Positions 15,635 through 23,287 of a stretch of DNA of 48,041 bases are shown piece by piece. The notes beneath the pieces are model-generated. The model made no database searches and was not told where the DNA came from. It saw only the letters and a program-made list of their open reading frames with translations. The stretch is from Hyphomicrobiales bacterium. GTDB taxonomy: Bacteria; Pseudomonadota; Alphaproteobacteria; Rhizobiales; JAJFHB01. The stretch spans positions 1 through 48,041 of the forward strand of contig JAJFHL010000255.1 of the NCBI GenBank assembly GCA_021775615.1, given 5' to 3'. Each line of letters starts with the position of its first letter. The stretch's first letter is position 1. Both the position numbers and the translations under genes were made by a program.

Positions 15635-16873
15635 TTAGTGGCCGACCGAGGCCGCGCCCTTTTCGCCGACCTGGTGGAACTCGTTGAACCGGGACAGGCG
15701 GAACGGTTCCAGCACCTCGGGCACTTTGCCGGTTGCGAGCATTTCCGCATTGCGTTTGCCGCACACCGGCGTTGCCTTGAAGCCCCATGTGCCCCAGCCG
15801 GCGTCGATGTAGTAATTGTCGACCGGCGTCTCGCCCATGACCGGCGAGAAGTCAGGCGTCATATCGGCCATGCCGGCCCACTGACGCAGGATCTTCACTT
15901 CGCCGAGGAACGGGAACAGCTCCAGCATATGGGCCATCAGGCCCTCCTTGAACTCGAGCGTCGAGCGGTTCTGATAGACGCCGTAGGGGTCCGTCGATCC
16001 ACCCATCACCAGTTCGCCGCGCGAGCTCTGTGAGATGTAGACATGCAGGCTACCCGAAACGATGATCGCGTCGAGAAACGGTTTCAGCGGCTGCGAGACG
16101 CAGGCCTGCAGCGGCACCGTCTTAATCGGCAGCTTGAAGCCGGCCATCTTGGCGAGCAGCGAGGAGCGTCCCGCCACGCATTGGATGATCTTGCCGGCCT
16201 TGACCGGCCCGCGGGTGGTTTCGACCCCGACCGCTTTTCCGTTAGACCGGGTGATGCCGGTGACTTCGGTTTTCTGATGCAGTTCGGTGCCGCGCATGGT
16301 GGCGCCGCGGGCGTAGCCCCAGGCCACAGCGTCATGCCGCGCGATGGCGCCCGGTGGATGATAAAGTGCGCCCATCACCGGATAGCGCACGTCTTGCGAC
16401 AGGTTGAGCTGCGGGCAGATCTTGCCGATTTCGTCCGGAAAGACGAGCTCGGAATCGACGCCGAGATGCTTGTTAACTTCGGCCCGCCAGCGCGACGTGC
16501 GCACCGCCGCGTCCGTATGCGCCAGCGTGAAATGGCCGCGCTCGGAATACATGATGTTCATGTCGAAGTCGTTCGAGAGGTCTTTGTAAAGCGACAGCGA
16601 CTCGTCGTAGAACTTGACCCCTTCGGGGGTGAGATAGTTTGACCGGATGATCGTCGTGTTGCGCGCCGTGTTGCCGCCGCCGAGATAGCCGCGCTCGAGG
16701 ATTGCGACATTGGTGATACCGTAGTCACGTGCCAGGTAATATGCAGTTGCCGCACCGTGACCGCCGCCGCCGACGATGACCACGTCGTAGCTGTCCTTAA
16801 GGTCCTTCTGCTTGGGGAACTGGCGTTCGAATTTGCCAAAGCCCAGACCGTATTTCAAAAGTGCGAAGGCCAT
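15635..16873 (-). CDS. mgdA: N-methylglutamate dehydrogenase / sarcosine oxidase beta-type subunit
   Basis: 412 aa from the ATG at 16873 (MAFALLKYG); an upstream start at 16912 adds 13 residues without family resemblance. FAD-binding motif VVIVGGGGHGAATAYYLA near residues 31-48. GAIARHDAVAWGYARG contains H180, at about the place where I recall heterotetrameric sarcosine oxidases attaching FMN covalently. The C terminus has WAGMADMTPDFSPVMG and GWGTWGFKATP, normal for SoxB/MgdA. This subunit carries the amine-oxidising flavin site. First of the four subunit genes, 124 bp after the one-TM protein. Confidence 0.92.
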   Translation of the reverse strand: MAFALLKYGLGFGKFERQFPKQKDLKDSYDVVIVGGGGHGAATAYYLARDYGITNVAILERGYLGGGNTARNTTIIRSNYLTPEGVKFYDESLSLYKDLSNDFDMNIMYSERGHFTLAHTDAAVRTSRWRAEVNKHLGVDSELVFPDEIGKICPQLNLSQDVRYPVMGALYHPPGAIARHDAVAWGYARGATMRGTELHQKTEVTGITRSNGKAVGVETTRGPVKAGKIIQCVAGRSSLLAKMAGFKLPIKTVPLQACVSQPLKPFLDAIIVSGSLHVYISQSSRGELVMGGSTDPYGVYQNRSTLEFKEGLMAHMLELFPFLGEVKILRQWAGMADMTPDFSPVMGETPVDNYYIDAGWGTWGFKATPVCGKRNAEMLATGKVPEVLEPFRLSRFNEFHQVGEKGAASVGH

Positions 16874-16997
16874 TTCACTGCTTTCTCGCGTCGTGCCGGA
16901 ATGCGCCCGCAAGTGGGGCTGCTCGCTCTCTGGAAAGTCGGGTGAGGAGAGCGCCGGTCATTGTTCCGGCGCCCTCCATCTTTGTGTCGGACCGGTC

Positions 16998-17219
16998 TTA
17001 GTACCGGTCTATCTCATCGATCTGCTTCTTGCGTTGGTCGGCCATGTGAAGATCTTCTTCGATCTCCGCATTTTCAGCCCGGATCTGCCAGACATGCCAG
17101 CCGAGCCATAAAGCCAGGCCGACGATGACCATCAGCACTTCCGTTCCCTGGAACGGGTAGACGGGGCCAACTTCGGCGAGGTCGACGGCCCAGCTGTCGA
17201 GTCCTTTGATGGTAGACAT
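16998..17219 (-). CDS. Small single-TM protein between amt and mgdA
   Basis: 73 aa. Residues 1-25 are soluble, 26-46 (TEVLMVIVGLALWLGWHVW) form one membrane helix, and the rest is a highly charged helix (RAENAEIEEDLHMADQRKK) likely to form a coiled coil on the cytoplasmic side. Starts 14 bp after amt. No family recognised. Its position between the transporter and the dehydrogenase suggests an accessory role to one of them; this is inference. Confidence 0.7.
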   Translation of the reverse strand: MSTIKGLDSWAVDLAEVGPVYPFQGTEVLMVIVGLALWLGWHVWQIRAENAEIEEDLHMADQRKKQIDEIDRY

Positions 17220-17233
17220 TGATCGTTCCCTTT

Positions 17234-18592
17234 CTAACCGTTCAGCATTGCTTTTTCAGCGGCTTTTACATCGTCGACCGCCTTCTGGTACGCCTCGTCC
17301 CCCTTGATATCGAGACCGAGCAGTTCGATGTCCTTGGGAACCCGGAGCATGCCCATGCTGTTCAGGATCTTGGCGCAGATAAAGCCGGGCAGAAAGCCAA
17401 GCACGCCAAACATGATGATCGCACCGATGAACTGTCCAAGCGGATTGATCGCGGCATAGCCTTCATACGGCGAGGACGGGACGCCCCAGAGTACGAAGCC
17501 GGCAATGCACACGCCGATGAACCCGGCGTAACCGTGCACCGCAACGGCGCCGACCGCGTCGTCGATCTTGAACTTGCGCTCGACCCAAAAGTGCAGTTTG
17601 TAGGCGCACCATACGCCGATGCCGCCAATGATCATGGCCTGGATCGGATGGTAGAGATCGTTACCCGCCGATGCCGTGATGATGCCGGCAAGACCGCCCG
17701 AATAGGTCCAGAACGAATCGCCCTTGGAGACCATGTAGCCCATCAGCAGACCGCCCGACAGTGACATCAGGAAGTTGAAGGTGATGGCGCTGAGCGTGGT
17801 CGGCGCAAGATAGATGTTGGTCCCGGTCCAGGTGACACCGGTGATCTGTCCGTCGATGACTTCCGGCGAAATGATCGGTACGTTGCAGGCCGCATAGAAG
17901 CCCCAGAAGCCGGTATAGATCAGGAACAGCCCGATGGTGACCAGCCAGGGATTGTGCGGCGGAATATCGCGCGGCGTGCCGTCGGCGGCGAACTTTCCGA
18001 GACGGGGCCCGAGCACAATGAGCACACCGAGTGCGAAACCGCCGGCGATGGCGTGGATGACGCCCGATGCATAGGCATCATGGTAGCCCAGGATGTGCAC
18101 CATCCAGCCGTCCCAGTGCCAGCCCCAGGCGGCATCGATGATCCAGCAGACCGAACCGATCAGCACGGCGAGGATCCAGAAAGCGCCGGAGCGAATCCGC
18201 TCGATGACCGAGCCGGAAACGATCGAAGCCGCGGTCCACGAGAACAGCAGGAACGCCGCCCAGAACACACCGGTGAGGTGATCCTGCAGATTGGTGCCCA
18301 TGTTTTCCGCCCATGGCGCATAGGATTTGGCAGCTTCGAAATCGATCCCGCCGCGGATACCTGGTCCATTCGGAAATGCGAAATAGATCCACCAGCCGAA
18401 GAAGAAGAACGTGATGGTGACCAGCGGGATCAGCATCGTGTTTTTCATCAGCGTGTGCATGTGATTTCGGCGCCGGCTGGCGCCGACTTCGTACATACAA
18501 AAACCAACGTGAATAAGAAACATCATCACCACCGTCACCCAGTAGTAGAACTCGGTAAATATGGTGGTTAGAGCATCCAGGTTATTACCCAT
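17234..18592 (-). CDS. amt: Ammonium/methylammonium transporter (Amt family)
   Basis: 452 aa from the ATG at 18592, which has a strong GGGAGGGG site; the longer frame to 18652 is not supported. About eleven membrane segments. Twin pore histidines can be placed at H180 (ASGVIHAIAGG) and H353 (DDAVGAVAVHGYAG). The sequence is a divergent Amt: the usual DYAGGTVVH block is replaced, and no glnK/PII gene is adjacent. Lying upstream of the mgd genes, it may import methylammonium or recapture ammonium for the pathway. Confidence 0.9.
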   Translation of the reverse strand: MGNNLDALTTIFTEFYYWVTVVMMFLIHVGFCMYEVGASRRRNHMHTLMKNTMLIPLVTITFFFFGWWIYFAFPNGPGIRGGIDFEAAKSYAPWAENMGTNLQDHLTGVFWAAFLLFSWTAASIVSGSVIERIRSGAFWILAVLIGSVCWIIDAAWGWHWDGWMVHILGYHDAYASGVIHAIAGGFALGVLIVLGPRLGKFAADGTPRDIPPHNPWLVTIGLFLIYTGFWGFYAACNVPIISPEVIDGQITGVTWTGTNIYLAPTTLSAITFNFLMSLSGGLLMGYMVSKGDSFWTYSGGLAGIITASAGNDLYHPIQAMIIGGIGVWCAYKLHFWVERKFKIDDAVGAVAVHGYAGFIGVCIAGFVLWGVPSSPYEGYAAINPLGQFIGAIIMFGVLGFLPGFICAKILNSMGMLRVPKDIELLGLDIKGDEAYQKAVDDVKAAEKAMLNG

Positions 18593-18916
18593 GGAGTATC
18601 CCCTCCCTAGTTCGACCGGCGGGACGAAAGCGATGCCGTCCCACCGATGCATCAGGCCCTGTCAAGAGCAGGGCATTAAGAGCTGGCACACCATTGCAGG
18701 GATGCTGAGGCCACCCCTGACCCGCTGTATCTTGCCACTCGGAACACCGGAGCACCCCCGCTCAGCGTTCGTCTGCGCAAGCCAGCTCACCAAAGTGTTC
18801 GCCACCGAAGCGGCAAACGCAAATGCCCCAGCTCATCGCCGAGGCGCACAAAGTCCCAGTCCTGCTCCGTTTAACTCTTTTGACCAATGCGGGTTTTGGA
18901 CTAAGACAACGCATGC

Positions 18917-18937
18917 AAGCCGGGGTATGCCCGGCTT
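18917..18937. promoter_or_regulatory. 8-bp inverted repeat (hairpin) between divergent genes
   Basis: AAGCCGGG (18917-18924), loop GTATG, CCCGGCTT (18930-18937). It is a perfect stem located about 325 bp upstream of amt and about 57 bp upstream of the plus-strand gene at 18994. It could be an operator or a leader hairpin; there is no T-run, so a terminator is unlikely. Confidence 0.35.
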
Positions 18938-18954
18938 TAAAATCATGAAACAAA

Positions 18955-18982
18955 TTTTACTCACATGCAACATTGCTATAAG
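18955..18982 (+). promoter_or_regulatory. Possible sigma-70-type promoter
   Basis: TTTTAC (18955-18960), 16-bp spacer, TATAAG (18977-18982), then the ATG at 18994. The match is moderate and the leader would be only a few bases long. Confidence 0.3.
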
Positions 18983-18993
18983 TGCACGCCATA

Positions 18994-19581
18994 ATGACCG
19001 AGCAAACCGAAGCTGTCGACGCTGCGACATGCGAAGCTGTGCGTAACCATTTTCTCGGATGGCAGTGCCGAATCCGTCAGATTGCCATGCGTCAGGATGG
19101 CGGCCGTCCTTCCAGCGGGATGCGCCCGAGACTTCTGCTTGCCTCCGGCCACGAGCTGTCGCCCGGCCTTGTTGTTGTGATCGTGCCGCAGGATCCGGAG
19201 GAAAGCACCGAATTCTTTCAGTTTCAGCTGCGCAAAACCCATGATCCCAACCTGGTTTATGAGCGTGGCCTGCAATATCTGAGCGCGACTCATTTTCAGA
19301 ACGCCAAGAAATTCTCAGACCGGCTGACGGCGCTGTTCGGCGCCGGCTCTTCGATCTCTGCGGCCTTGCTTGACGCCGGCGAGTGCATTCTCGAATTCTC
19401 CCAGTTCAGCCAGACCTACCGGCTCCTTTGCGCCGTCCGCGAACTGCCACCCGGTGATTCGGCGCACGAAGCCACCGTGTGGCACAACAAGATCTTCAAT
19501 CCGAACCTTCCCGCCGCCGTCCAGGTCATCGCCTTCCAGCCGGACTGGCGCTCTGCCCAGGCGGACCCGATGCCGTCGTGA
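18994..19581 (+). CDS. Conserved hypothetical protein
   Basis: 195 aa from the ATG at 18994; the in-frame GTG at 18982 lies in the putative promoter. Soluble and without signal peptide. A central block reads VIVPQDPEESTEFFQFQLRKTHDPNLVYERGLQYLSATHF, and the C terminus has HNKIFNPNLPAAVQVIAFQPDWR. No family recognised. It is the only plus-strand gene inside the mgs/mgd block, divergent from amt and convergent with the 136-aa gene, so it separates the two minus-strand transcripts. Confidence 0.65.
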   Translation: MTEQTEAVDAATCEAVRNHFLGWQCRIRQIAMRQDGGRPSSGMRPRLLLASGHELSPGLVVVIVPQDPEESTEFFQFQLRKTHDPNLVYERGLQYLSATHFQNAKKFSDRLTALFGAGSSISAALLDAGECILEFSQFSQTYRLLCAVRELPPGDSAHEATVWHNKIFNPNLPAAVQVIAFQPDWRSAQADPMPS

Positions 19582-19622
19582 AGCGGTTGCAGGCCAGTGC
19601 ACATCCAACATGAAAAGTCAGC

Positions 19623-20033
19623 TCAGAACTTCCTGTAGGCCTTGTTCAACTGCACCATCGGGTGCTTCGGCGACATCTGGAACTTAATCAAAAGTTCGCG
19701 TGCCATCATGTCCCGGTCCTGCTGGTTGTCCGGCAGATCCGCATCGGTCGGAATGGTCACCCAGCCGTTGATGTTGCGGTCGAACACTGCCGGGCGGCCG
19801 TCCTCGTAGCCCATGTGAATATCTTCGAGCCAGTTGAGATCGTCCCAGCCCATATAATCCATGTAGTCTTTCAGGAACGGCGTGAGACGGTCGTAATCGG
19901 GCACCAGGTTCACGTCATACCGATAGCCGATATGCTGGCCGATTTCCTTTTCCCGGTCGGAATCGATGCCACCGCCTTTCAGGTGATGGTCGATGTCTTT
20001 CGTGTCTGTTCCCTTGAAGCTTGTTCCAGCCAT
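19623..20033 (-). CDS. Small acidic protein at the end of the mgs operon
   Basis: 136 aa, no cysteine, no membrane segment, strongly acidic and rich in aromatic residues (MGWDDLNWLEDIHMGYEDG). It starts 18 bp after mgsC and is the last gene of that transcript. I do not recognise the family. Lacking cysteines, it is not an Fe-S electron carrier. Position suggests an additional component of the glutamate-synthase-like complex, but nothing in the sequence proves this. Confidence 0.7.
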   Translation of the reverse strand: MAGTSFKGTDTKDIDHHLKGGGIDSDREKEIGQHIGYRYDVNLVPDYDRLTPFLKDYMDYMGWDDLNWLEDIHMGYEDGRPAVFDRNINGWVTIPTDADLPDNQQDRDMMARELLIKFQMSPKHPMVQLNKAYRKF

Positions 20034-20051
20034 GGGTGTCTCCTTCGCAAG

Positions 20052-21419
20052 CTAAATGTGGTGGTAGTCTTCGACGCCGACCGTGAAGTCGGTGCCGGCC
20101 AGCGGCACCTGGGCGATCGCCGAGGCTTCCATGGTCAGCGCCGCCAGGTCTTCCGGCTCGAGCGAATGGATGTTGGTCTTGCCGCAGGCGCGCGCCATCA
20201 TCTGCGCCTCGATGGTGAGCGTGTGCAGGAAGTTGTAGACCCGCTCAGCCGCCGCGTCCGGATCGAGCCGCTTGCGCAACTCGGGATCCTGCGTCGCCAC
20301 GCCGACCGGGCAACGGCCCGTGTGGCAGTGGTAGCAGAAGCCGGCCTCGACCCCCATCTCGTTGGGGAAGTCGGCTTCGGGAATGTCCTTGTTGCAGTTG
20401 AGCGCCATCATTGCGGAATGGCCGATGGCGATGGCGTCCGCGCCAAGCGCGATGGCTTTGGCGATGTCGCCGCCATTACGGATGCCGCCGGCATAGATCA
20501 GCGAAATCTCGCCGCGCTTGCCGAGATCGTCGATGGCGCGCCGCGCCTGGCGGATTGCCGCCATGCCGGGAACGCCGGTCTCTTCGGTGGCAAGGTGCGG
20601 GCCGGCGCCGGTGGAGCCTTCCATGCCGTCGATATAGATCGAGTCGGGATCGCATTTGACCGCCATGCGCACATCGTCATAGACGCGCGCCGCGCCCAGT
20701 TTGAGCTGGATCGGAATCTGCCAGTCGGTCGCCTCGCGGATCTCTTCGATCTTGAGCGCCAGGTCGTCCGGTCCGAGCCAGTCGGGATGGCGGGCAGGGG
20801 AACGCTGGTCGATACCGGCCGGCAGCGAACGCATTTCGGCAACCTGGTCCGTCACCTTCTGGCCCATCAGGTGGCCGCCGAGGCCGACCTTGCAGCCCTG
20901 TCCGATGAAGAACTCGCAGCCGTCGGCCAGCCGCAGATGATGCGGGTTGAAACCGTAGCGCGACTGGATGTTCTGATAGAACCACTTGTGCGAGAAACGC
21001 CGTTCGTCCGGAATCATGCCGCCTTCGCCGGAGCAGGTCGCCGAACCCGCCATGGTGGCGCCGCGCGCCAGCGCCATCTTGGCTTCGTAGGAGAGCGCGC
21101 CGAAGCTCATGCCGGTGATGTAGACCGGAATGTCGAGCACCATCGGCCTCTTGGCCCTTGGGCCGATGATCGTCTGGGTTTCGCATTTCTCTCGATAGCC
21201 CTCGATCACGAAGCGGGTGAGGGTGCCGGGCAGGAACGTCAGATCGTCCCAGTGCGGAATCTTCTTGAACAGCGAGAATCCGCGCATGCGGTAGCGGCCA
21301 AGTTCCGACTTGATATGGATGTCGTTGATGACTTCCGGGGTAAAAATCTGGCTCTGGCCGAGGCGGTACTTGCGTTCCTCCTCAAGCCGTGCCGATCCGT
21401 TGCCTTTTGATTTTGACAT
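20052..21419 (-). CDS. mgsC: FMN-binding glutamate synthase domain protein, N-methylglutamate synthase subunit C type
   Basis: 455 aa, equivalent to the central and FMN domains of GltB. Visible features: PVYITGMSFGALSYEAKMALARGA, GEGGMIPDER, IQLKLGAARVYDDV, YIDGMEGSTGAGP, IYAGGIRNGGDIAKAIALGADAI, and a cysteine cluster CYHCHTGRCPVGVATQ (C-x2-C-x4-C), compared with C-x5-C-x4-C in classical GltB, for an Fe-S centre. With MgsA and MgsB it makes the split glutamate synthase that transfers the amine from glutamylmethylamide. Starts 19 bp after mgsB. GlxD is an alternative name. Confidence 0.9.
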   Translation of the reverse strand: MSKSKGNGSARLEEERKYRLGQSQIFTPEVINDIHIKSELGRYRMRGFSLFKKIPHWDDLTFLPGTLTRFVIEGYREKCETQTIIGPRAKRPMVLDIPVYITGMSFGALSYEAKMALARGATMAGSATCSGEGGMIPDERRFSHKWFYQNIQSRYGFNPHHLRLADGCEFFIGQGCKVGLGGHLMGQKVTDQVAEMRSLPAGIDQRSPARHPDWLGPDDLALKIEEIREATDWQIPIQLKLGAARVYDDVRMAVKCDPDSIYIDGMEGSTGAGPHLATEETGVPGMAAIRQARRAIDDLGKRGEISLIYAGGIRNGGDIAKAIALGADAIAIGHSAMMALNCNKDIPEADFPNEMGVEAGFCYHCHTGRCPVGVATQDPELRKRLDPDAAAERVYNFLHTLTIEAQMMARACGKTNIHSLEPEDLAALTMEASAIAQVPLAGTDFTVGVEDYHHI

Positions 21420-21438
21420 GATGCGATCTCCTGAAGCC

Positions 21439-22287
21439 CTAGAGGATGAGCTTCTTCTCGGTCGGTTCGAGGTTGTCGTAGTTCCAGAGCTGGCGTCCGG
21501 CGACGATCTTGGTGAAGTGGTCGACGCCCTTCTCGGGCACCAGCTCGTACATGGAGAGCTTGCGGGTGAGCCAGGCCTTGTCGAGATCGGTCAACTCGCC
21601 CGGCACCGCGTCGACGCCCAGATCCTGGATCTCGCCGCCGATATAGATGGTGCCGTCATACATCGAGTCGCCGAGGTTCTTGCCGGCATTGCCGCACACG
21701 ATCATGCGGCCGCGCTGCATCATGAAGCCGGAGAACGCGCCGGTGTCGCCGCCGACGATGATGGTGCCGCCCTTCATGTCGATGCCGGTGCGCGAGCCGA
21801 CCGAGCCCTTGCAGACCAGGTCGCCGCCGCGGATCGCCGCGCCGAAGGTGGAACCGGCGTTCTTTTCGATCACCAGCGTGCCGGCCATCATGTTTTCCGC
21901 GCACGACCAGCCGACCCGGCCGGAGATGCGGATGTTCGGGCCATCGCACAAGCCGCAGCCGAAATAGCCGAGGCTGCCCTCGATAATGAGGTTAAGTCGG
22001 TTGAGGATGCCGACCGCGAGCGAATGCTTGGCGCCCGGGTTCTTGAGCACGATGGTGCCGTGCCCGTCGGCCATCAGCTCGCGAATGCGCTGATTGACCT
22101 CCTTCGGCCCCATGTTGGAGGCATCGACTTCGCCGCGTTTGTTGTAGTCGACGTCGAAACCGTCCGGATAGCCAAAGCCGCCTTCTTCGTCGAGGTCGAA
22201 GAACATCTGCTGGGTGCGCCCGGCGAGCTGTTCGGTGTGCATTCCCATCTCATGGGAGACGCTGCCTTCAATTTCTATGTTCGCCAT
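21439..22287 (-). CDS. mgsB: GXGXG-domain protein, N-methylglutamate synthase subunit B type
   Basis: 282 aa, corresponding to the C-terminal beta-helix domain of GltB. The repeated Gly-rich turns are clear (AAIRGGDLVCKGSVGSRTG, GGTIIVGGDTGAFSG, IVCGNAGKNLGDSM). The domain is structural in glutamate synthase. Its start lies inside the 3' end of mgsA (13-bp overlap, 22275-22287), so the two are coupled. GlxC is an alternative name. Confidence 0.9.
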   Translation of the reverse strand: MANIEIEGSVSHEMGMHTEQLAGRTQQMFFDLDEEGGFGYPDGFDVDYNKRGEVDASNMGPKEVNQRIRELMADGHGTIVLKNPGAKHSLAVGILNRLNLIIEGSLGYFGCGLCDGPNIRISGRVGWSCAENMMAGTLVIEKNAGSTFGAAIRGGDLVCKGSVGSRTGIDMKGGTIIVGGDTGAFSGFMMQRGRMIVCGNAGKNLGDSMYDGTIYIGGEIQDLGVDAVPGELTDLDKAWLTRKLSMYELVPEKGVDHFTKIVAGRQLWNYDNLEPTEKKLIL

Positions 22288-23210
22288 ACTCGAACCTCCT
22301 CGTCATAGGGATCCCAGGTGTCGATTTCGTGCGGGATAACGCTGCGGATGGCGACTTCCTCGGACGCCAGCGCAACCAGATTGTCGCTTTCGTAGAGAAC
22401 CATCGGCTTGGCCGCCATGGTGTCCTTGGCCAGTCCGAGCGCATCGCCGGTCGCCACCAGATAGGTGAAGACACCGTCGATGTCCTTGATCGAGCTCTTG
22501 AGGCTGTCTTCGAGGCTCGCGCCTTCGGCCAGATTGTGCGCCGTGTAGACCGCCAGCAGCTCACTGTCGCAGCTCGACATGAACCGGTGGCCCTTGCGCT
22601 CCATCTCGCGGCGCATGATCCAGTAATTGGTGATCTGGCCGTTATGGACCACCGCGATGTCGTTATAGGGGTAGGCCCAGTAGGGGTGGGCGGAGCGAAT
22701 GTCGACATCGGATTCGGTTGCCATCCGTGTGTGGCCGATGCCATGCGTGCCCTTGAACTCGTCAAGGTCGTAGTCGCCACTCACGACCGAGGCGTCGCCG
22801 AGGTCCTTGATCAGCTCCAGCGCCGTGCCGATCGAAAGGATTTCCGCGCCCTCGACATCTTCCACATAGTCGGCGAGCTTCTTCATGTCGCCATCGAACT
22901 TGATCTCGTAACGGAAGGCATATTCAGTCGCGTCTTCCTGCTCGGTGACCTTTACCCCCAGCGACTTGAGACGTTCGTCGACCGTGGCCCGGCGTTCCTT
23001 GATCTCGTCGTGGATCTTGAAGCCCGAGGCGAGGTCTTCCTGTTCGGCGACCTTGAACCGCAAAATGTATTCGTCCGGCTCGGGCGTGCCGTAAATGGCG
23101 AACCCGGTCGAGTCGGGCCCGCGATGCTTGAGCGCCTGGAGCATCGAGGTCATCTCGTTGCCGATCGCGCCCGCGCCATCGCGGTGGATGAGTCCGGCTA
23201 TTCCACACAT
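22275..23210 (-). CDS. mgsA: Class II glutamine amidotransferase, N-methylglutamate synthase subunit A type
   Basis: 311 aa. The start at 23210 is fixed by MCGIAGL: after Met removal Cys2 is the N-terminal nucleophile of class II amidotransferases. Other family motifs are LKHRGPDSTGFA, GIGHTRMATES and VVHNGQITNY. In glutamate synthases this domain releases ammonia from glutamine. In the N-methylglutamate route the corresponding substrate is gamma-glutamylmethylamide. Lies 77 bp after the glutamine-synthetase-like gene and overlaps mgsB. GlxB is an alternative name. Confidence 0.9.
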   Translation of the reverse strand: MCGIAGLIHRDGAGAIGNEMTSMLQALKHRGPDSTGFAIYGTPEPDEYILRFKVAEQEDLASGFKIHDEIKERRATVDERLKSLGVKVTEQEDATEYAFRYEIKFDGDMKKLADYVEDVEGAEILSIGTALELIKDLGDASVVSGDYDLDEFKGTHGIGHTRMATESDVDIRSAHPYWAYPYNDIAVVHNGQITNYWIMRREMERKGHRFMSSCDSELLAVYTAHNLAEGASLEDSLKSSIKDIDGVFTYLVATGDALGLAKDTMAAKPMVLYESDNLVALASEEVAIRSVIPHEIDTWDPYDEEVRVWRT

Positions 23211-23287
23211 GAGTCGTTGCACTCCTGTCTTGGCAAAGGGGTGTCGTCCGTTGGGGGCGGCTCGCCGAGCCGCCCCGATTTCCCAAG

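Larger units (their letters stand above)
18593..18993. other. 401-bp divergent intergenic region between amt and the 195-aa gene
   Basis: No gene recognised. It contains the amt ribosome site, an 8-bp inverted repeat (18917-18937) and a possible promoter for the plus-strand gene (18955-18982). A TGGCAC/TTGCA pair at 18684-18698 has the wrong spacing for a sigma-54 promoter. Confidence 0.5.

Noticed and set aside
11474-16873. Genuine sarcosine oxidase instead of N-methylglutamate dehydrogenase
   Set aside because: Not excluded by sequence, but no glyA, purU or other typical sarcosine/betaine genes are present, whereas mgsABC-type and GmaS-type genes are; the N-methylglutamate reading was preferred.
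18684-18698. TGGCAC...TTGCA as a sigma-54 promoter
   Set aside because: The GG-to-GC distance is one base short, and the site points away from amt, the gene for which it would make sense.
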